Assembly (NCBI GenBank): GCA_022825855.1
Contig: JAJDWB010000007.1
Coordinates: 124,001 to 188,000 of the forward strand
DNA length: 64,000 nucleotides
Direction: 5' to 3'
Origin: Dehalococcoidia bacterium
Lineage (GTDB): Bacteria > Chloroflexota > Dehalococcoidia > Bin125
Below, in pieces: positions 27,504-35,717 of this stretch (positions within the stretch are counted from its first letter, which is position 1; every line of letters begins with the position of its first letter). Under the pieces are notes generated by a model. It did not search any database, was not told the DNA's origin, and was given only the letters and a program-made list of their open reading frames with translations. The position numbers and the translations under genes are program-made.

Positions 27504-29108
27504 TCAGCGACGCTCCGGAGCCAACGCGACCGTCGTTTCGTCGGATCGCGCGCCGCGCCGCAACCCGTGTCCGTTGCCGTTACTGGCGCCGTTGCCGTTC
27601 GTCGATGTCGGCACGGGAGCGGTAACCAGGGGGACGGTCAGCGTGTCGATCTCGAAGTCGGTCTGCACCGAGACCGGATAGTTGCCGGTGAAGCAGGCCA
27701 GGCAGGTCGGTTTGCCCAGACCCAGCGCCTGCTGCAGGCCGTCCAGGCTCAGGTAGCCGAGCGAGTCCGCGCCCAGGTGTTGGCGGATTTCCTCCACCGA
27801 CTGCCGCGCCGCGATCAGCTCCTGGCGGGTGGCCATGTCGACGCCGAAGTGGCATGGATGCCGAATCGGCGGCGCGGCGACGCGCATGTGCACCTCGGCG
27901 GCGCCGGCCTCGCGCAGCAGCTTGACGATGCGCGGCGTGGTCGTGCCGCGCACGATCGTGTCGTCCACGACGACCACGCGCCGGCCGGCGAGCACGGACG
28001 GCATCGGATTGTACTTCAGGTGCGCGCCCAGGTCGCGCAGGCGCTGATCGGGAGAAATGAAGGTCCGACCCACGTACCGGTTCTTGACCAGGCCTTCCGA
28101 ATAGGGAATGCCTGATTCGGAGGAGTAGCCGATCGCGTGCGCCGTCGCCGAGTCGGGCACGCCGATCACGACGTCGGCGTCGGCGGGATGTTCGCGTGCC
28201 AGCTCGACGCCGAGCTGGGTGCGCGATTGCCAGGCCGCCTGGCCGTCGAGGATCGAGTCTGGGCGGGCGAAGTAGATGTGCTCAAACACGCAGCCCGCCG
28301 GGTCGGCCGGGAAGATGGCCTGGTAGGAGCGCATCCCGCGTTCATCGATCGTGATCAGTTCGCCGGGGCGCACTTCGCGCAGCAGGGTGGCGCCGAGCTG
28401 ATCGAGCGCGCACGTCTCCGAGGCGACCACGTAGCGGCCGCCCACCTGTCCGATACAGAGCGGCCGCACGCCGTACGGATCGCGAGCGGCCATCAGCCGG
28501 TCGGGGGTGAGCAGGACCAGCGAGTAGGCGACCTCGATGTGGCGCATCAGGGCGCTGAACCGCTCTTCCCAGATGGTGTCGGCGTCATGTTCGTCCTCGC
28601 CGAAGAGCAGCAGGTACTTGGCCAGCACTTCGGTGTCGGTCGAGGTCTCGAAGCCTTCGCCGGCTTCGGTCAGCTCGGCTCGGACCTGCGCGGCGTTGAC
28701 GACATTGCCGTTGTGTGCGATAGCGATTCGCTCGCCGGTCAGTGGATCGTCGAGCAGGATCGGCTGCGCATTGCGGAAGCGGCTCGCGCCGGTCGTCGAA
28801 TAGCGCGTGTGCCCGATCGCGGCGATGCCCTCAAGCTCGGCCGCGCTCTGCTCATCGAAGACCTGCGCCACCAGCCCCATGCCCGTCTTGACCGACAGCT
28901 TGCGCCCATCGGTCGTGCAGATGCCGGCGCTTTCCTGGCCTCGATGCTGCAGGGTATGAATCCCATAAAAGGTCTCGACCGCGACATCGACCTCGGGCGC
29001 CCAGATACCAAAAACCCCGCAGGCTTCGCGGGGTCGATCGTCGGTCTGGCGTTCGGGTACGTGCGTATGCGGGAACGTGGAGTCGGCGTTGGCAATCGGC
29101 TGTACCAC
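27504..29108 (-). CDS. purF: Amidophosphoribosyltransferase PurF
   Basis: 534 residues. First step of purine synthesis: PRPP and glutamine to phosphoribosylamine. The Ntn nucleophile is Cys 30 in REACGVFG, so a 29-residue propeptide must be removed, as in the Bacillus enzyme. The phosphoribosyltransferase motif VVVVDDTIVRGTT is at about residue 375. CLACFTGNYP near 485 together with upstream Cys suits the [4Fe-4S]-containing class. A terminator-like hairpin is embedded in codons 25-34. The C-terminal 40 residues are low-complexity. Confidence 0.96.
   Translation of the reverse strand: MVQPIANADSTFPHTHVPERQTDDRPREACGVFGIWAPEVDVAVETFYGIHTLQHRGQESAGICTTDGRKLSVKTGMGLVAQVFDEQSAAELEGIAAIGHTRYSTTGASRFRNAQPILLDDPLTGERIAIAHNGNVVNAAQVRAELTEAGEGFETSTDTEVLAKYLLLFGEDEHDADTIWEERFSALMRHIEVAYSLVLLTPDRLMAARDPYGVRPLCIGQVGGRYVVASETCALDQLGATLLREVRPGELITIDERGMRSYQAIFPADPAGCVFEHIYFARPDSILDGQAAWQSRTQLGVELAREHPADADVVIGVPDSATAHAIGYSSESGIPYSEGLVKNRYVGRTFISPDQRLRDLGAHLKYNPMPSVLAGRRVVVVDDTIVRGTTTPRIVKLLREAGAAEVHMRVAAPPIRHPCHFGVDMATRQELIAARQSVEEIRQHLGADSLGYLSLDGLQQALGLGKPTCLACFTGNYPVSVQTDFEIDTLTVPLVTAPVPTSTNGNGASNGNGHGLRRGARSDETTVALAPERR
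29010..29033 (-). terminator. Terminator-like hairpin inside the 5' coding region of purF
   Basis: On the minus strand a 6-bp CCCCGC/GCGGGG stem with a 7-base loop (29015-29033) is followed at once by five T (29014-29010). It spans the codons for the catalytic Cys and the following Gly-Val-Phe. It looks like an intrinsic terminator or pause site, but may be incidental. Confidence 0.35.
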
Positions 29109-29159
29109 GCGCCCGCCTCGCGTTAGTCGATCACACTGGATGCTCTCACGTTAACGCAC

Positions 29160-29627
29160 CTATTCCGTGGATACCAGACGCCGATGCTCAACCATCAGGC
29201 AGCGGTCCTCTACGGCACGCAGGCCGGCATCCCGGGCGCGTTGCAGGCCGTCCCGATTGACGATGCCAAGCTGCAACCAGACATTGCGCACGCCCTGCTC
29301 TCGCGCGGCGATCGCGTCGGCGATCGGGCGATCCGTGTCGACCGAGCGGCGAAACACATTGACGGTGTCAATCTCGACGTCGGGCATCGCCGCCTGCGCC
29401 TCAGCGAGCGACGCGTAGACACGCTCGCCCAGAATCTCGGTTCCTGCCGCAGCCGGGTTAATCGGCACGATCCGGTAACCGTGCTGCTGCATGTATGCGG
29501 TCACGCGGTTCGAGTCACGCTCGGGCTTGGGCGACAGGCCGATCACGGCGATCGTCGACATGTCGGCCAGAGAGGCTGCAACCTCCTGGTCGATCCGCGT
29601 CTGCCAGGCCTCGGCTCGTTCGCTCAT
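29160..29627 (-). CDS. CoA-binding domain protein (YccU-like)
   Basis: 155 residues. The CoA-binding Rossmann motif is IAVIGLSPKPERDSNRV near residues 26-42, followed by YRIVPINP and VDTVNVFRRS, the pattern of the COG1832 family. These proteins bind CoA, but their role is unknown. It stands between purF and a small membrane protein gene on the same strand, 9 bp after the latter. Confidence 0.9.
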   Translation of the reverse strand: MSERAEAWQTRIDQEVAASLADMSTIAVIGLSPKPERDSNRVTAYMQQHGYRIVPINPAAAGTEILGERVYASLAEAQAAMPDVEIDTVNVFRRSVDTDRPIADAIAAREQGVRNVWLQLGIVNRDGLQRARDAGLRAVEDRCLMVEHRRLVSTE

Positions 29628-29636
29628 CGTTGGCTC

Positions 29637-30326
29637 CTACCAGATCGGGCCGCGAATCGGCGCTTCGGTGAGGGCAGAGAACGCCTCCGCGACCTCGAAT
29701 ATCTGCTGCAGACCTTCTTCCTCGTGCTGCCGCGGCGCGGAGACCGATCCGAGGACATGACGCGTACCGCTCTTCTTGACCAGCACGAGTTGCCACTGGG
29801 CAATCTCCTCAGCGGGCAGCGCGCCCCCGGCGCGGGCGATCTCGCGGCCCTCGTCCTCGACCAATAGCTCGCGAATCTTCCAGAACGGGATCAACTCATT
29901 GGTGCCGATGCCCAGGCCCAGGAAGCGCTGCTTCATGGAAACGTTCTGTCCGCCGCGGTCGGCGATGATGTTCGCGCCCAGCAGGGCATAGACCAGGGAG
30001 ATGCCCGACAGGGGCAGCAGGACAACCGCGAACAGGAGCAGGATGCCCATCAGCCAGAAGGGGAAGGAATCGACCGACGTGCCCATCAGGGCCAGTAGAC
30101 CCGCCGTCAGAGCCACGCCGAGCAGCGGCACGATTACCGCCGAACGGGGCGGGCGAACCTCGATCCGCTGCGGACGGATCGTCACGACGCGGCGATGCAA
30201 GAACAGGGTGCGCGGCTGGAGCGGCTCGTCGATTGCCCGGGGTCGTTCAAGCGGGCGCGCTTCAGCCTCTTGGGCAGAGTCGCCCAGTTCTACGAGCGGT
30301 GTCGATTCGCTGGTCTCGGTCGTCAC
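29637..30326 (-). CDS. Two-helix membrane protein of unknown function
   Basis: 229 residues from a GTG. About 60 acidic/Pro-rich residues, a basic stretch, then two adjacent membrane helices (about residues 65-118: VPLLGVALTAGLLALMG and FWLMGILLLFAVVLLPL), and a cytosolic C-terminal domain of about 100 residues that resembles PH-like or DUF-type domains without a clear match. It is divergent from a small plus-strand gene starting 44 bp away. Confidence 0.55.
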   Translation of the reverse strand: MTTETSESTPLVELGDSAQEAEARPLERPRAIDEPLQPRTLFLHRRVVTIRPQRIEVRPPRSAVIVPLLGVALTAGLLALMGTSVDSFPFWLMGILLLFAVVLLPLSGISLVYALLGANIIADRGGQNVSMKQRFLGLGIGTNELIPFWKIRELLVEDEGREIARAGGALPAEEIAQWQLVLVKKSGTRHVLGSVSAPRQHEEEGLQQIFEVAEAFSALTEAPIRGPIW

Positions 30327-30369
30327 ACCGGCAGCCTAACAACGCGAGCGGTAGGGATATGCTCGCCGT

Positions 30370-30600
30370 ATGGATCGAACCCGCTTGACCGGTCTGATAC
30401 TGATGATCGCTGCCGCCTGCCAGGCGCTCTGGTTCCTACTCGGCGTCCGCCGGCGCAGCTATGCGGCCGTCGCCGTCCCGGCCGCGGCGATCACGCTGAC
30501 CGCCGCGCTGCTGCTCTTCTGGGTCGGTTGGACGACCTACGAGCTGGAAGACGACCTCGAGGGTCTCAACTTCCGCACCGAGCCACTGGACGACGTCTAG
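30370..30600 (+). CDS. Small two-helix membrane protein
   Basis: 76 residues with two hydrophobic helices (TGLILMIAAACQALWFLLGV and VAVPAAAITLTAALLLFWVGW) and an acidic 20-residue tail. Divergent from the previous membrane protein gene; its stop lies 20 bp from the folK stop on the opposite strand. Family not recognised. Plausible because of the regular helix pattern and the snug fit between neighbours. Confidence 0.55.
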   Translation: MDRTRLTGLILMIAAACQALWFLLGVRRRSYAAVAVPAAAITLTAALLLFWVGWTTYELEDDLEGLNFRTEPLDDV

Positions 30601-30619
30601 CGCCGCATTCGAGCGCTGC

Positions 30620-31129
30620 TCAATCGGTTCGGTCGGCCCACTGCGGTCCCGCAATGCGGCGCAGGTCGTCCTGCGCCACCGTGGTCAGCAGCTCGCCGAC
30701 CAGCGAGCCGTCGGGCAGGGTCAGGCCCGCCGCCAGATCGGCCAGCGGACGGAGGACGAAGCTGCGTTGGGTCATGTAGGGGTGCGGCACCACCAGTCGC
30801 GGCTGATCGATCCGCTCCGTCCCGTAGAGCAGGATGTCGATGTCGATCACTCGCGGACCCCAGTGCTGCTTGCGCACGCGGCCCAGGTCGTGCTCGATCT
30901 CCTGGATCGCGTCCAACAGGGCAAGCGGGGTCAGGGCCGTCTCTCCGCGCGCGACGGCGTTCAGGAACGGCGGCTGGTCGGTCACGCCCCAAGCCTTGGA
31001 CTCGTAGAGCGACGACACTCGCAGGTCCGTGACGACCTCACGGAGCCGCAACACGGCGGCGCGCAGCGTGGCGCGGCGGTCGCCGAGATTTGCGCCCAAT
31101 CCGAGGAAGACGCGGACCGCGGGACTCAT
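30620..31129 (-). CDS. folK: 6-hydroxymethyl-7,8-dihydropterin pyrophosphokinase FolK
   Basis: 169 residues. Transfers pyrophosphate from ATP to the pterin in folate synthesis. The N-terminal LGANLGDRRATL and the signature WGPRVIDIDILLYG are present, with the PHPYMTQRSFVLRPL tail motif. Overlaps the folP end by 4 bp (ATGA). It is the last gene of a four-gene overlapping operon: MT-A70, JAMM, folP, folK. Confidence 0.95.
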   Translation of the reverse strand: MSPAVRVFLGLGANLGDRRATLRAAVLRLREVVTDLRVSSLYESKAWGVTDQPPFLNAVARGETALTPLALLDAIQEIEHDLGRVRKQHWGPRVIDIDILLYGTERIDQPRLVVPHPYMTQRSFVLRPLADLAAGLTLPDGSLVGELLTTVAQDDLRRIAGPQWADRTD

Positions 31130-31938
31130 GGGCGGCCGCTCCGCACGATGTCGTCCGCCATGCGCACGACGCGGGCCATCTCGGCGACATCGTGGACGCG
31201 GACCAGGTCGGCGCCGTTGGCAACGGCGAGCGCGGTGACGGCGGCCGATCCTTCCAGTCGCTGTTCGACGCCCCAGCCGAACTGTTCACCGGTCATCCGC
31301 TTGCGCGACATGCCGACCAGGATGGGGCGGCCCAGCGCGCGCAATTCCGAGAGCCGGCGCAGAATCTGTGCGTTCTCGGACAGTTCCCAGCCAAAGCCGA
31401 AGCCGGGATCGAGGATGATCCGCTCGGCGGCGACGCCGTGGCGCGCGCCAATCTTGATCGACGTGCGACCTCCCGCCAGGACGGCATCGAGCGGATCGTC
31501 CGCCGCCGGGCGGCCGCGTTGATTGTGCATCGCAATCACCCACGCGGCCCGCTGGCCGGCGACGCATGCGAGCTCCGGGTCGCCGCGCAGACCGTTGATG
31601 TCGTTGAGGATCGTCGCGCCTGCGTCGAACGACGACCGCGCGACCGAGGCTCTTGTCGTATCGACCGACAGCGGGACAGCGGGCAGCCGCGCCGCGAGTC
31701 GTTCGATCACGGGGACGACCCGCGCCGCCTCCAGCTCGGCAGGTACGGCCTCGTAGCCCGGCCGGGTCGACTGGCCGCCGACATCGATCAGGTCCGCGCC
31801 GTCGTTGACGAGCCGCTCGCCCGCGGCTACGGCGGCGTCGGGATCGAGCAGTCCGTCTCCGGAGAAGGAGTCGGGGGTGACATTGAGAATGCCCACGATC
31901 AGCGTGCGCGATCCCCAGGCGAATGCGTCGAGATCCAC
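31126..31938 (-). CDS. folP: Dihydropteroate synthase FolP
   Basis: 270 residues. Condenses the pterin pyrophosphate with p-aminobenzoate. LNVTPDSFSGDG and DVGGQSTRPG are the two signature blocks, followed by ILNDINGLRG and DPGFGFGW. Start overlaps the JAMM gene stop by 1 bp and its stop overlaps folK by 4 bp, so the three are translationally coupled. Confidence 0.96.
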   Translation of the reverse strand: MDLDAFAWGSRTLIVGILNVTPDSFSGDGLLDPDAAVAAGERLVNDGADLIDVGGQSTRPGYEAVPAELEAARVVPVIERLAARLPAVPLSVDTTRASVARSSFDAGATILNDINGLRGDPELACVAGQRAAWVIAMHNQRGRPAADDPLDAVLAGGRTSIKIGARHGVAAERIILDPGFGFGWELSENAQILRRLSELRALGRPILVGMSRKRMTGEQFGWGVEQRLEGSAAVTALAVANGADLVRVHDVAEMARVVRMADDIVRSGRP

Positions 31939-32441
31939 TACAGCGTTGTCTCCAGCACTCTCGGCCTGCCGTCGACCTCAGCCATCTCCAACTGCCTGCG
32001 CGCGGCAGGTCCGTTGGTGACGACCAGTTCGATCTCGGTCGGGCTCACGGAATCCGGATCATCGCCCTCGTCGATCCGCCAGGCGCGAACCGAGGGCGGC
32101 TCCTGAGCCAGCGAAACCAGCACCCAGTAGGGCCACTCGGCGGCGCCCTTGTGCAGCCGCGCGATGCGCAGGTCGGTCGGCGACGGGCGCGCTTCGGAGG
32201 CCACGTGCGAGTGATAGATGACGAGCCAGTCGCCCTCGTCAATGGCGCGATCCATGTGCATCACCTGTTGCGGGGGGATATTGAAGCGCCAGGGCGAAGC
32301 CTCGTCGTTGGTCGCCCGCCAGAGCGTCAGCGCGCCGGACGGCGCGCGGCCGATGACGCCGCAACACTCGTTGGGCAGATCGTCGCGCGAGTGCGCGACC
32401 ATCTCGTCGATCAGCGCCTGCGGCAACTCCAGACTGCTCAT
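31938..32441 (-). CDS. JAMM/MPN+ metalloprotease (Mec-like)
   Basis: 167 residues. The JAMM zinc motif is complete: Glu 25 in NECCGVIG, His 77 and His 79 in HSHVASEARPSPTD, then Ser 87 and Asp 90 (H-x-H-x7-S-x2-D). The family includes mycobacterial Mec, which releases cysteine from the CysO carrier, and proteases that trim carriers back to Gly-Gly. CysO-like and CysM genes lie 3.3-4 kb away on the same strand. Overlaps MT-A70 by 4 bp and folP by 1 bp. Confidence 0.88.
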   Translation of the reverse strand: MSSLELPQALIDEMVAHSRDDLPNECCGVIGRAPSGALTLWRATNDEASPWRFNIPPQQVMHMDRAIDEGDWLVIYHSHVASEARPSPTDLRIARLHKGAAEWPYWVLVSLAQEPPSVRAWRIDEGDDPDSVSPTEIELVVTNGPAARRQLEMAEVDGRPRVLETTL

Positions 32442-33076
32442 GTGCCCGCCGCCTCCTGCCGTTCTTGTCGTTCTTGTCGTTCTTGCCAGAAGCTGCGCCC
32501 GGTCTGGGGATGCGCGACCGCTTCGCCCCAGGTGTCCCAGCCGGGGATCTCGATCTCCCGCGCGAACAGCTCGATCTTGCGCTGCTCGGGGAACATCCTC
32601 TCGATCCTACGCCGAACTTCCGACGGTTTGCGCGAGTGGTCGGCACGAGGCTCGGACACCAGTTGCCGCACGTTGCGCGCGCCGCGGGGCGCGGGAATCC
32701 GGCCGCGCTTGAAGACCAGGCAGAGTTCGCACTGGGACATGGTGTAGAAGCCGGGATTGACGCGCTGCTTGTCCCAGACGAACGCGACCGTGGCCCAGGC
32801 AAAGCCCCAGGCCTTGCCCAGATCGATCGCCTGGTCCAGGTGCGGCGAGGTCGCCCACAAGAAGAGCAGCGAGTCGTCGGCCGCGATCGACGCGACATTG
32901 AGCTGCATCAGATCGTTGAGCCGCACGGTCGGATAGTGGCGGATGGCGCCGCCCGAGTCGCCGCTGCCCGGACCGGCGTGCTGAAGCTGACCCCGGTAGT
33001 CCCAGGGCGGGTCGGCGTAGATGACGCCGTAGCGGTCGTCAGGCGCGGGCGCGGGCAGCGGCGGGAACTTGTCCAA
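32438..33076 (-). CDS. MT-A70 family adenine-N6 methyltransferase
   Basis: 212 residues from a TTG at 33076, set by AGGAG 8 bases upstream. DPPW is at residues 22-25 in VIYADPPWDYRG, followed by LMQLNVASIAADDSLLFLWAT and the SAM-binding pocket; this is the phage/bacterial MT-A70 group that methylates adenine in DNA. C-terminus carries a tandem QER repeat from a 9-bp DNA repeat. First gene of the overlapping operon with the JAMM gene and folPK; no cognate nuclease adjoins it. Confidence 0.88.
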   Translation of the reverse strand: MDKFPPLPAPAPDDRYGVIYADPPWDYRGQLQHAGPGSGDSGGAIRHYPTVRLNDLMQLNVASIAADDSLLFLWATSPHLDQAIDLGKAWGFAWATVAFVWDKQRVNPGFYTMSQCELCLVFKRGRIPAPRGARNVRQLVSEPRADHSRKPSEVRRRIERMFPEQRKIELFAREIEIPGWDTWGEAVAHPQTGRSFWQERQERQERQEAAGT

Positions 33077-33436
33077 GGTCAGCGCTCCTCGTTATGGACA
33101 GCGGAGGAGCCGCCGCGCTGGCGAAACTCGCGGAATTTCTGCTCGGCAAGGCGCGATCTTGCGGCGAGCGCTGAGGATCGTGCTGAATAGCGATCGGACT
33201 TGATCGGTTTTGATCGGTTTTGATCGGATCCGACCGGGTTATGTACGGCAACGCCCAGGCTGGATCGGGAGAGTACGGGTCTGATCGTGGGCACAGGAGT
33301 GGGCTTGACGGTGACCGCGCCGAACGAAGTGACGTGACCTGCTTCAGCGTGTTGACCCGGCACATCCACCTGCTTCCTCGCGATTGACCGGTGTTCTCGC
33401 TGCGCGCTCACCCGAACACGGATACGTACATTCATT
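33077..33436 (-). promoter_or_regulatory. Long leader of the MT-A70 operon with periodic repeats
   Basis: 360 bp without a credible gene; two open frames exist but read straight through the repeat and are not conserved in character. It contains, in the direction of transcription, a 16-bp promoter-like box (33426-33441), about 200 bases without clear features, then the TGATCGGTTT array (33191-33239), then the AGGAG ribosome site before the TTG start. Confidence 0.5.
33191..33239 (-). repeat. 10-nt periodic repeat array (copy 2, TGATCGGTTT type)
   Basis: Blocks CGATCGGACT, TGATCGGTTT, TGATCGGTTT, TGATCGGATC and CGACCGGGTT follow each other at exactly 10 bases. On the sense (minus) strand the unit is AAACCGATCA, placing a pyrimidine-C pair every 10 bases. 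Confidence 0.65.
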
Positions 33437-33441
33437 CTACT
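33426..33441 (-). promoter_or_regulatory. Conserved leader box with TAGAAT -10 (copy 1)
   Basis: On the minus strand the box reads AGTAGAATGAATGTAC. TAGAAT (33434-33439) resembles a -10 element and contains the TAG stop codon of the upstream 130-residue gene. The same 16-mer, with two variable positions, recurs at 55894 and 61612, each time upstream of a 10-nt periodic leader. Confidence 0.55.
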
Positions 33442-33829
33442 CGGTTGCGGCGGATTCGGGTGGGGTCCAGTCGCGCAGTTCGCCGTCGTCGTGGCAGGCG
33501 CCGGGCTGGAGCGTCATCTGCAGGTAGGGTCGGCTGGCGCTCGGGGCGACGAGGTGATCGAGCCAGTGGTCGCGTTCGGCTTCGGGGATCAGCGAGCCAA
33601 GGTCGCCGAAGCGGAGGTGGATGACGGTGTCGTCCTCGACGATGCCGAAGTCGATCACGGCCTTGCCCGGCTGCAGCAGGCGACCGACCGTGTTGGTGCG
33701 CAGGATCCTGGCGCCGGCGTCGGTGTAGCGGGAGAGTACGGCCGCGTGGAAGTGGATGGGCAGGGCGGAGGCATCGCCCGAGACGACGGCTCGGGCGATG
33801 GTGCGTTTCCAGACGGCATCGCTGGGCAT
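33437..33829 (-). CDS. Hypothetical protein, 130 residues
   Basis: Begins MPSDAVWKRTIARAV from the ATG at 33829; the frame opens 8 codons earlier, inside a palindromic repeat, so the shorter start is preferred. Contains the stretches PIHFHAAVLSRYTDAGARILRTNTVG and VIDFGIVEDDTVIHLRFGDL and ends acidic. Soluble and alpha/beta in character. Family not recognised. The TAG stop is part of the promoter-like box of the downstream leader. Confidence 0.55.
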   Translation of the reverse strand: MPSDAVWKRTIARAVVSGDASALPIHFHAAVLSRYTDAGARILRTNTVGRLLQPGKAVIDFGIVEDDTVIHLRFGDLGSLIPEAERDHWLDHLVAPSASRPYLQMTLQPGACHDDGELRDWTPPESAATE

Positions 33830-33840
33830 AGGCGGCCGGA

Positions 33841-33875
33841 CCCTCACCCTCACCCTCTCCCAGGGGGAGAGGGAA
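33841..33875 (+). repeat. REP-like palindromic repeat (copy 1)
   Basis: CCCTCACCCTCACCCTCTCC followed by a GGGGGAGAGGG arm makes a GC-rich hairpin. Related copies are at 56590, 59940 and 60080. It lies between the rhodanese stop (33882) and the start of the 130-residue gene. Confidence 0.65.
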
Positions 33876-33881
33876 CCACTG

Positions 33882-34727
33882 CTAGGCGGACGGGTTGTCG
33901 ATTGGGACGCCGACGACGGAGCCGTACTCGGTCCAGGAGCCGTCGTAGTTGGAGGTGTTGACGATGCCCAGCAGGTAGCGCAGCGCGAACCAGCTATGGG
34001 AGGAGCGCTCGCCGATGCGGCAGTAGGCGATCACTGGCTGGTCGCCGGTGATGCCCTGGGACTGGTAGATGTCGTTCAACTCGTCGGCCGACTTGAAGGT
34101 GCCGTCCTCGGCGACGGCGGTGGCCCAGGGAATGTTGGATGCGCCCGGTACGTGGCCCTTGCGCTGGGCGGTCTCGGGCAGTCCCGGAGGGGCCATGATC
34201 ACGCCGTTGAACTCGTCGGGCGAGCGGACGTCGACCAGTTGGCCGCCGGCCTCGACGTGGGCGAGCACGTCGGGCAGCCTGGCGCGCAGGGCCTCGTCGC
34301 GCTCGGCGACGGCGATGCTGCCGGAGCCGGCGGCCGGCGCGTCGGTGACCGTGGCGCGGCCCTCGGCCAGCCACTTGACGCGGCCGCCGTCCATCAGCGC
34401 GGTGTTGGTCACGCCGTAGAGCTCGAGCATCCACAGCGCGTAGGCGGCGAACCAGTTGTTGTTGTCGCCGAAGAGGACGATCTGCGAGTCGTCGTTGGCG
34501 CCGGCGCTGCGGAGCAGGTCGGTGACGACCTCGCGGGAGGCGACGTCGCGCGAGACCTGGTCCTGGAGTTGCGAGGTCCAGTTCCAGGCGACCGCGCCGG
34601 CCGGGTGGCCTTCGTCGTAGGCGGCGGTGTCGACGTCGACCTCGATCAGGACGACGTTGGGGTTGTCGAGGTTGGCCGCGACCCAGTCGGTCGAGACGAG
34701 TTTCTCGGGGTGTGCGTAGTCAGCCAT
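33882..34727 (-). CDS. Thiosulfate/3-mercaptopyruvate sulfurtransferase (two rhodanese domains)
   Basis: 281 residues: an inactive N-terminal rhodanese domain (about 10-125) and a catalytic C-terminal one with Cys 236 in YCRIGERSSHSWF. This loop matches actinobacterial CysA2/SseA-type thiosulfate sulfurtransferases. In M. tuberculosis related enzymes supply sulfur to the MoeZ-CysO system. It is downstream of cysM by 30 bp on the same strand and is the last gene of the sulfur operon. Confidence 0.9.
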   Translation of the reverse strand: MADYAHPEKLVSTDWVAANLDNPNVVLIEVDVDTAAYDEGHPAGAVAWNWTSQLQDQVSRDVASREVVTDLLRSAGANDDSQIVLFGDNNNWFAAYALWMLELYGVTNTALMDGGRVKWLAEGRATVTDAPAAGSGSIAVAERDEALRARLPDVLAHVEAGGQLVDVRSPDEFNGVIMAPPGLPETAQRKGHVPGASNIPWATAVAEDGTFKSADELNDIYQSQGITGDQPVIAYCRIGERSSHSWFALRYLLGIVNTSNYDGSWTEYGSVVGVPIDNPSA

Positions 34728-34757
34728 GTCGGTGTCCTTCCGTTGGATGGTGGTTGA

Positions 34758-35717
34758 TCACCACCAGATTTTGCCTTCGATTTCTTCGTCGCCGGCGATG
34801 TCTTCGTACTCGCGGTTCCAGAGGCCGGTGGAGAGGTACTTCCAGCCGCCGTCGGCGAGCAGGACGACGATGTGTCCGGCGTCGATCCGCTCGGCGGCTC
34901 GCTGCGCGGCGCGGATCGCGGCGCCGCAGGAGATGCCGGCGAAGATGCCTTCTTCCTCGAGCAGCCGCTTGACGACCGCGAACGAGGTGCGGGAATCGAC
35001 CATGATCCGGCCGTCCAGCACCGACTCGTCGAGCACCGGCGGGATGTAGCCCTCTTCGAGCGAACGCAAGCCCTGGACCAGATCGCCGGGATGCGGCGCG
35101 GCGGCGACGATCCTGATCTTCGGGTCGCGCTCCTTGAGGAATCGACCGACGCCGGTCAGGGTGCCGCCCGTGCCGAGCCCGGCGACGAAGTGGGTGATCT
35201 CGGGGCAGTCGCGGTAGATCTCCGGGCCGGTCGTCTCGTAGTGCGCGCCCGGGTTGGCGGCGTTCTCGTACTGCATGGGCATGAAGACGGAGGGATCGGC
35301 CTCGTACATCTCCTTGGCCATGCGGACCGCGCCGTTGGAGCCGGTCTCGCCGGGCGAGAGCACGACCTCTGCGCCAAAGAAGGCGAGCAGGTCGCGCCGC
35401 TCGACCGAGACCGACTCCGGCATCACGCAGCGGACCGGATGTCCGGTCAGCCTGCCGATCAGGGCGATGGCGAGTCCGGTGTTGCCGGAGGTCGGCTCGA
35501 GGATCGTCTGTCCGGGCTTGAGCGAGCCGTCGGCGTGGGCCGCGTCGATCATCGCCCTGGCGATCCGGTCCTTGACCGAGCCGGTCGGGTTCTGACCCTC
35601 GAGCTTGACCCAGATGGCGACATCGGGGTTGGGCGACATCCGCTGCAAGCGGACGAGCGGCGTGTCGCCGATCGTGTCCAGCAGGGACTGATAGCGAGTG
35701 GGCGCGGCCGTCACCAT
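34758..35717 (-). CDS. cysM: Cysteine synthase CysM-like (carrier-dependent O-phosphoserine/O-acetylserine type)
   Basis: 319 residues. PLP-dependent; the Schiff-base Lys is residue 49 in NPTGSVKDR, and EPTSGNTG and GTGGTLTGVGRFL are present. The overall sequence resembles mycobacterial CysM, which uses CysO-thiocarboxylate as sulfur donor. That call is supported by the CysO-like gene overlapping its start by 1 bp. Distinct from the second synthase at 37253. Confidence 0.9.
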   Translation of the reverse strand: MVTAAPTRYQSLLDTIGDTPLVRLQRMSPNPDVAIWVKLEGQNPTGSVKDRIARAMIDAAHADGSLKPGQTILEPTSGNTGLAIALIGRLTGHPVRCVMPESVSVERRDLLAFFGAEVVLSPGETGSNGAVRMAKEMYEADPSVFMPMQYENAANPGAHYETTGPEIYRDCPEITHFVAGLGTGGTLTGVGRFLKERDPKIRIVAAAPHPGDLVQGLRSLEEGYIPPVLDESVLDGRIMVDSRTSFAVVKRLLEEEGIFAGISCGAAIRAAQRAAERIDAGHIVVLLADGGWKYLSTGLWNREYEDIAGDEEIEGKIWW

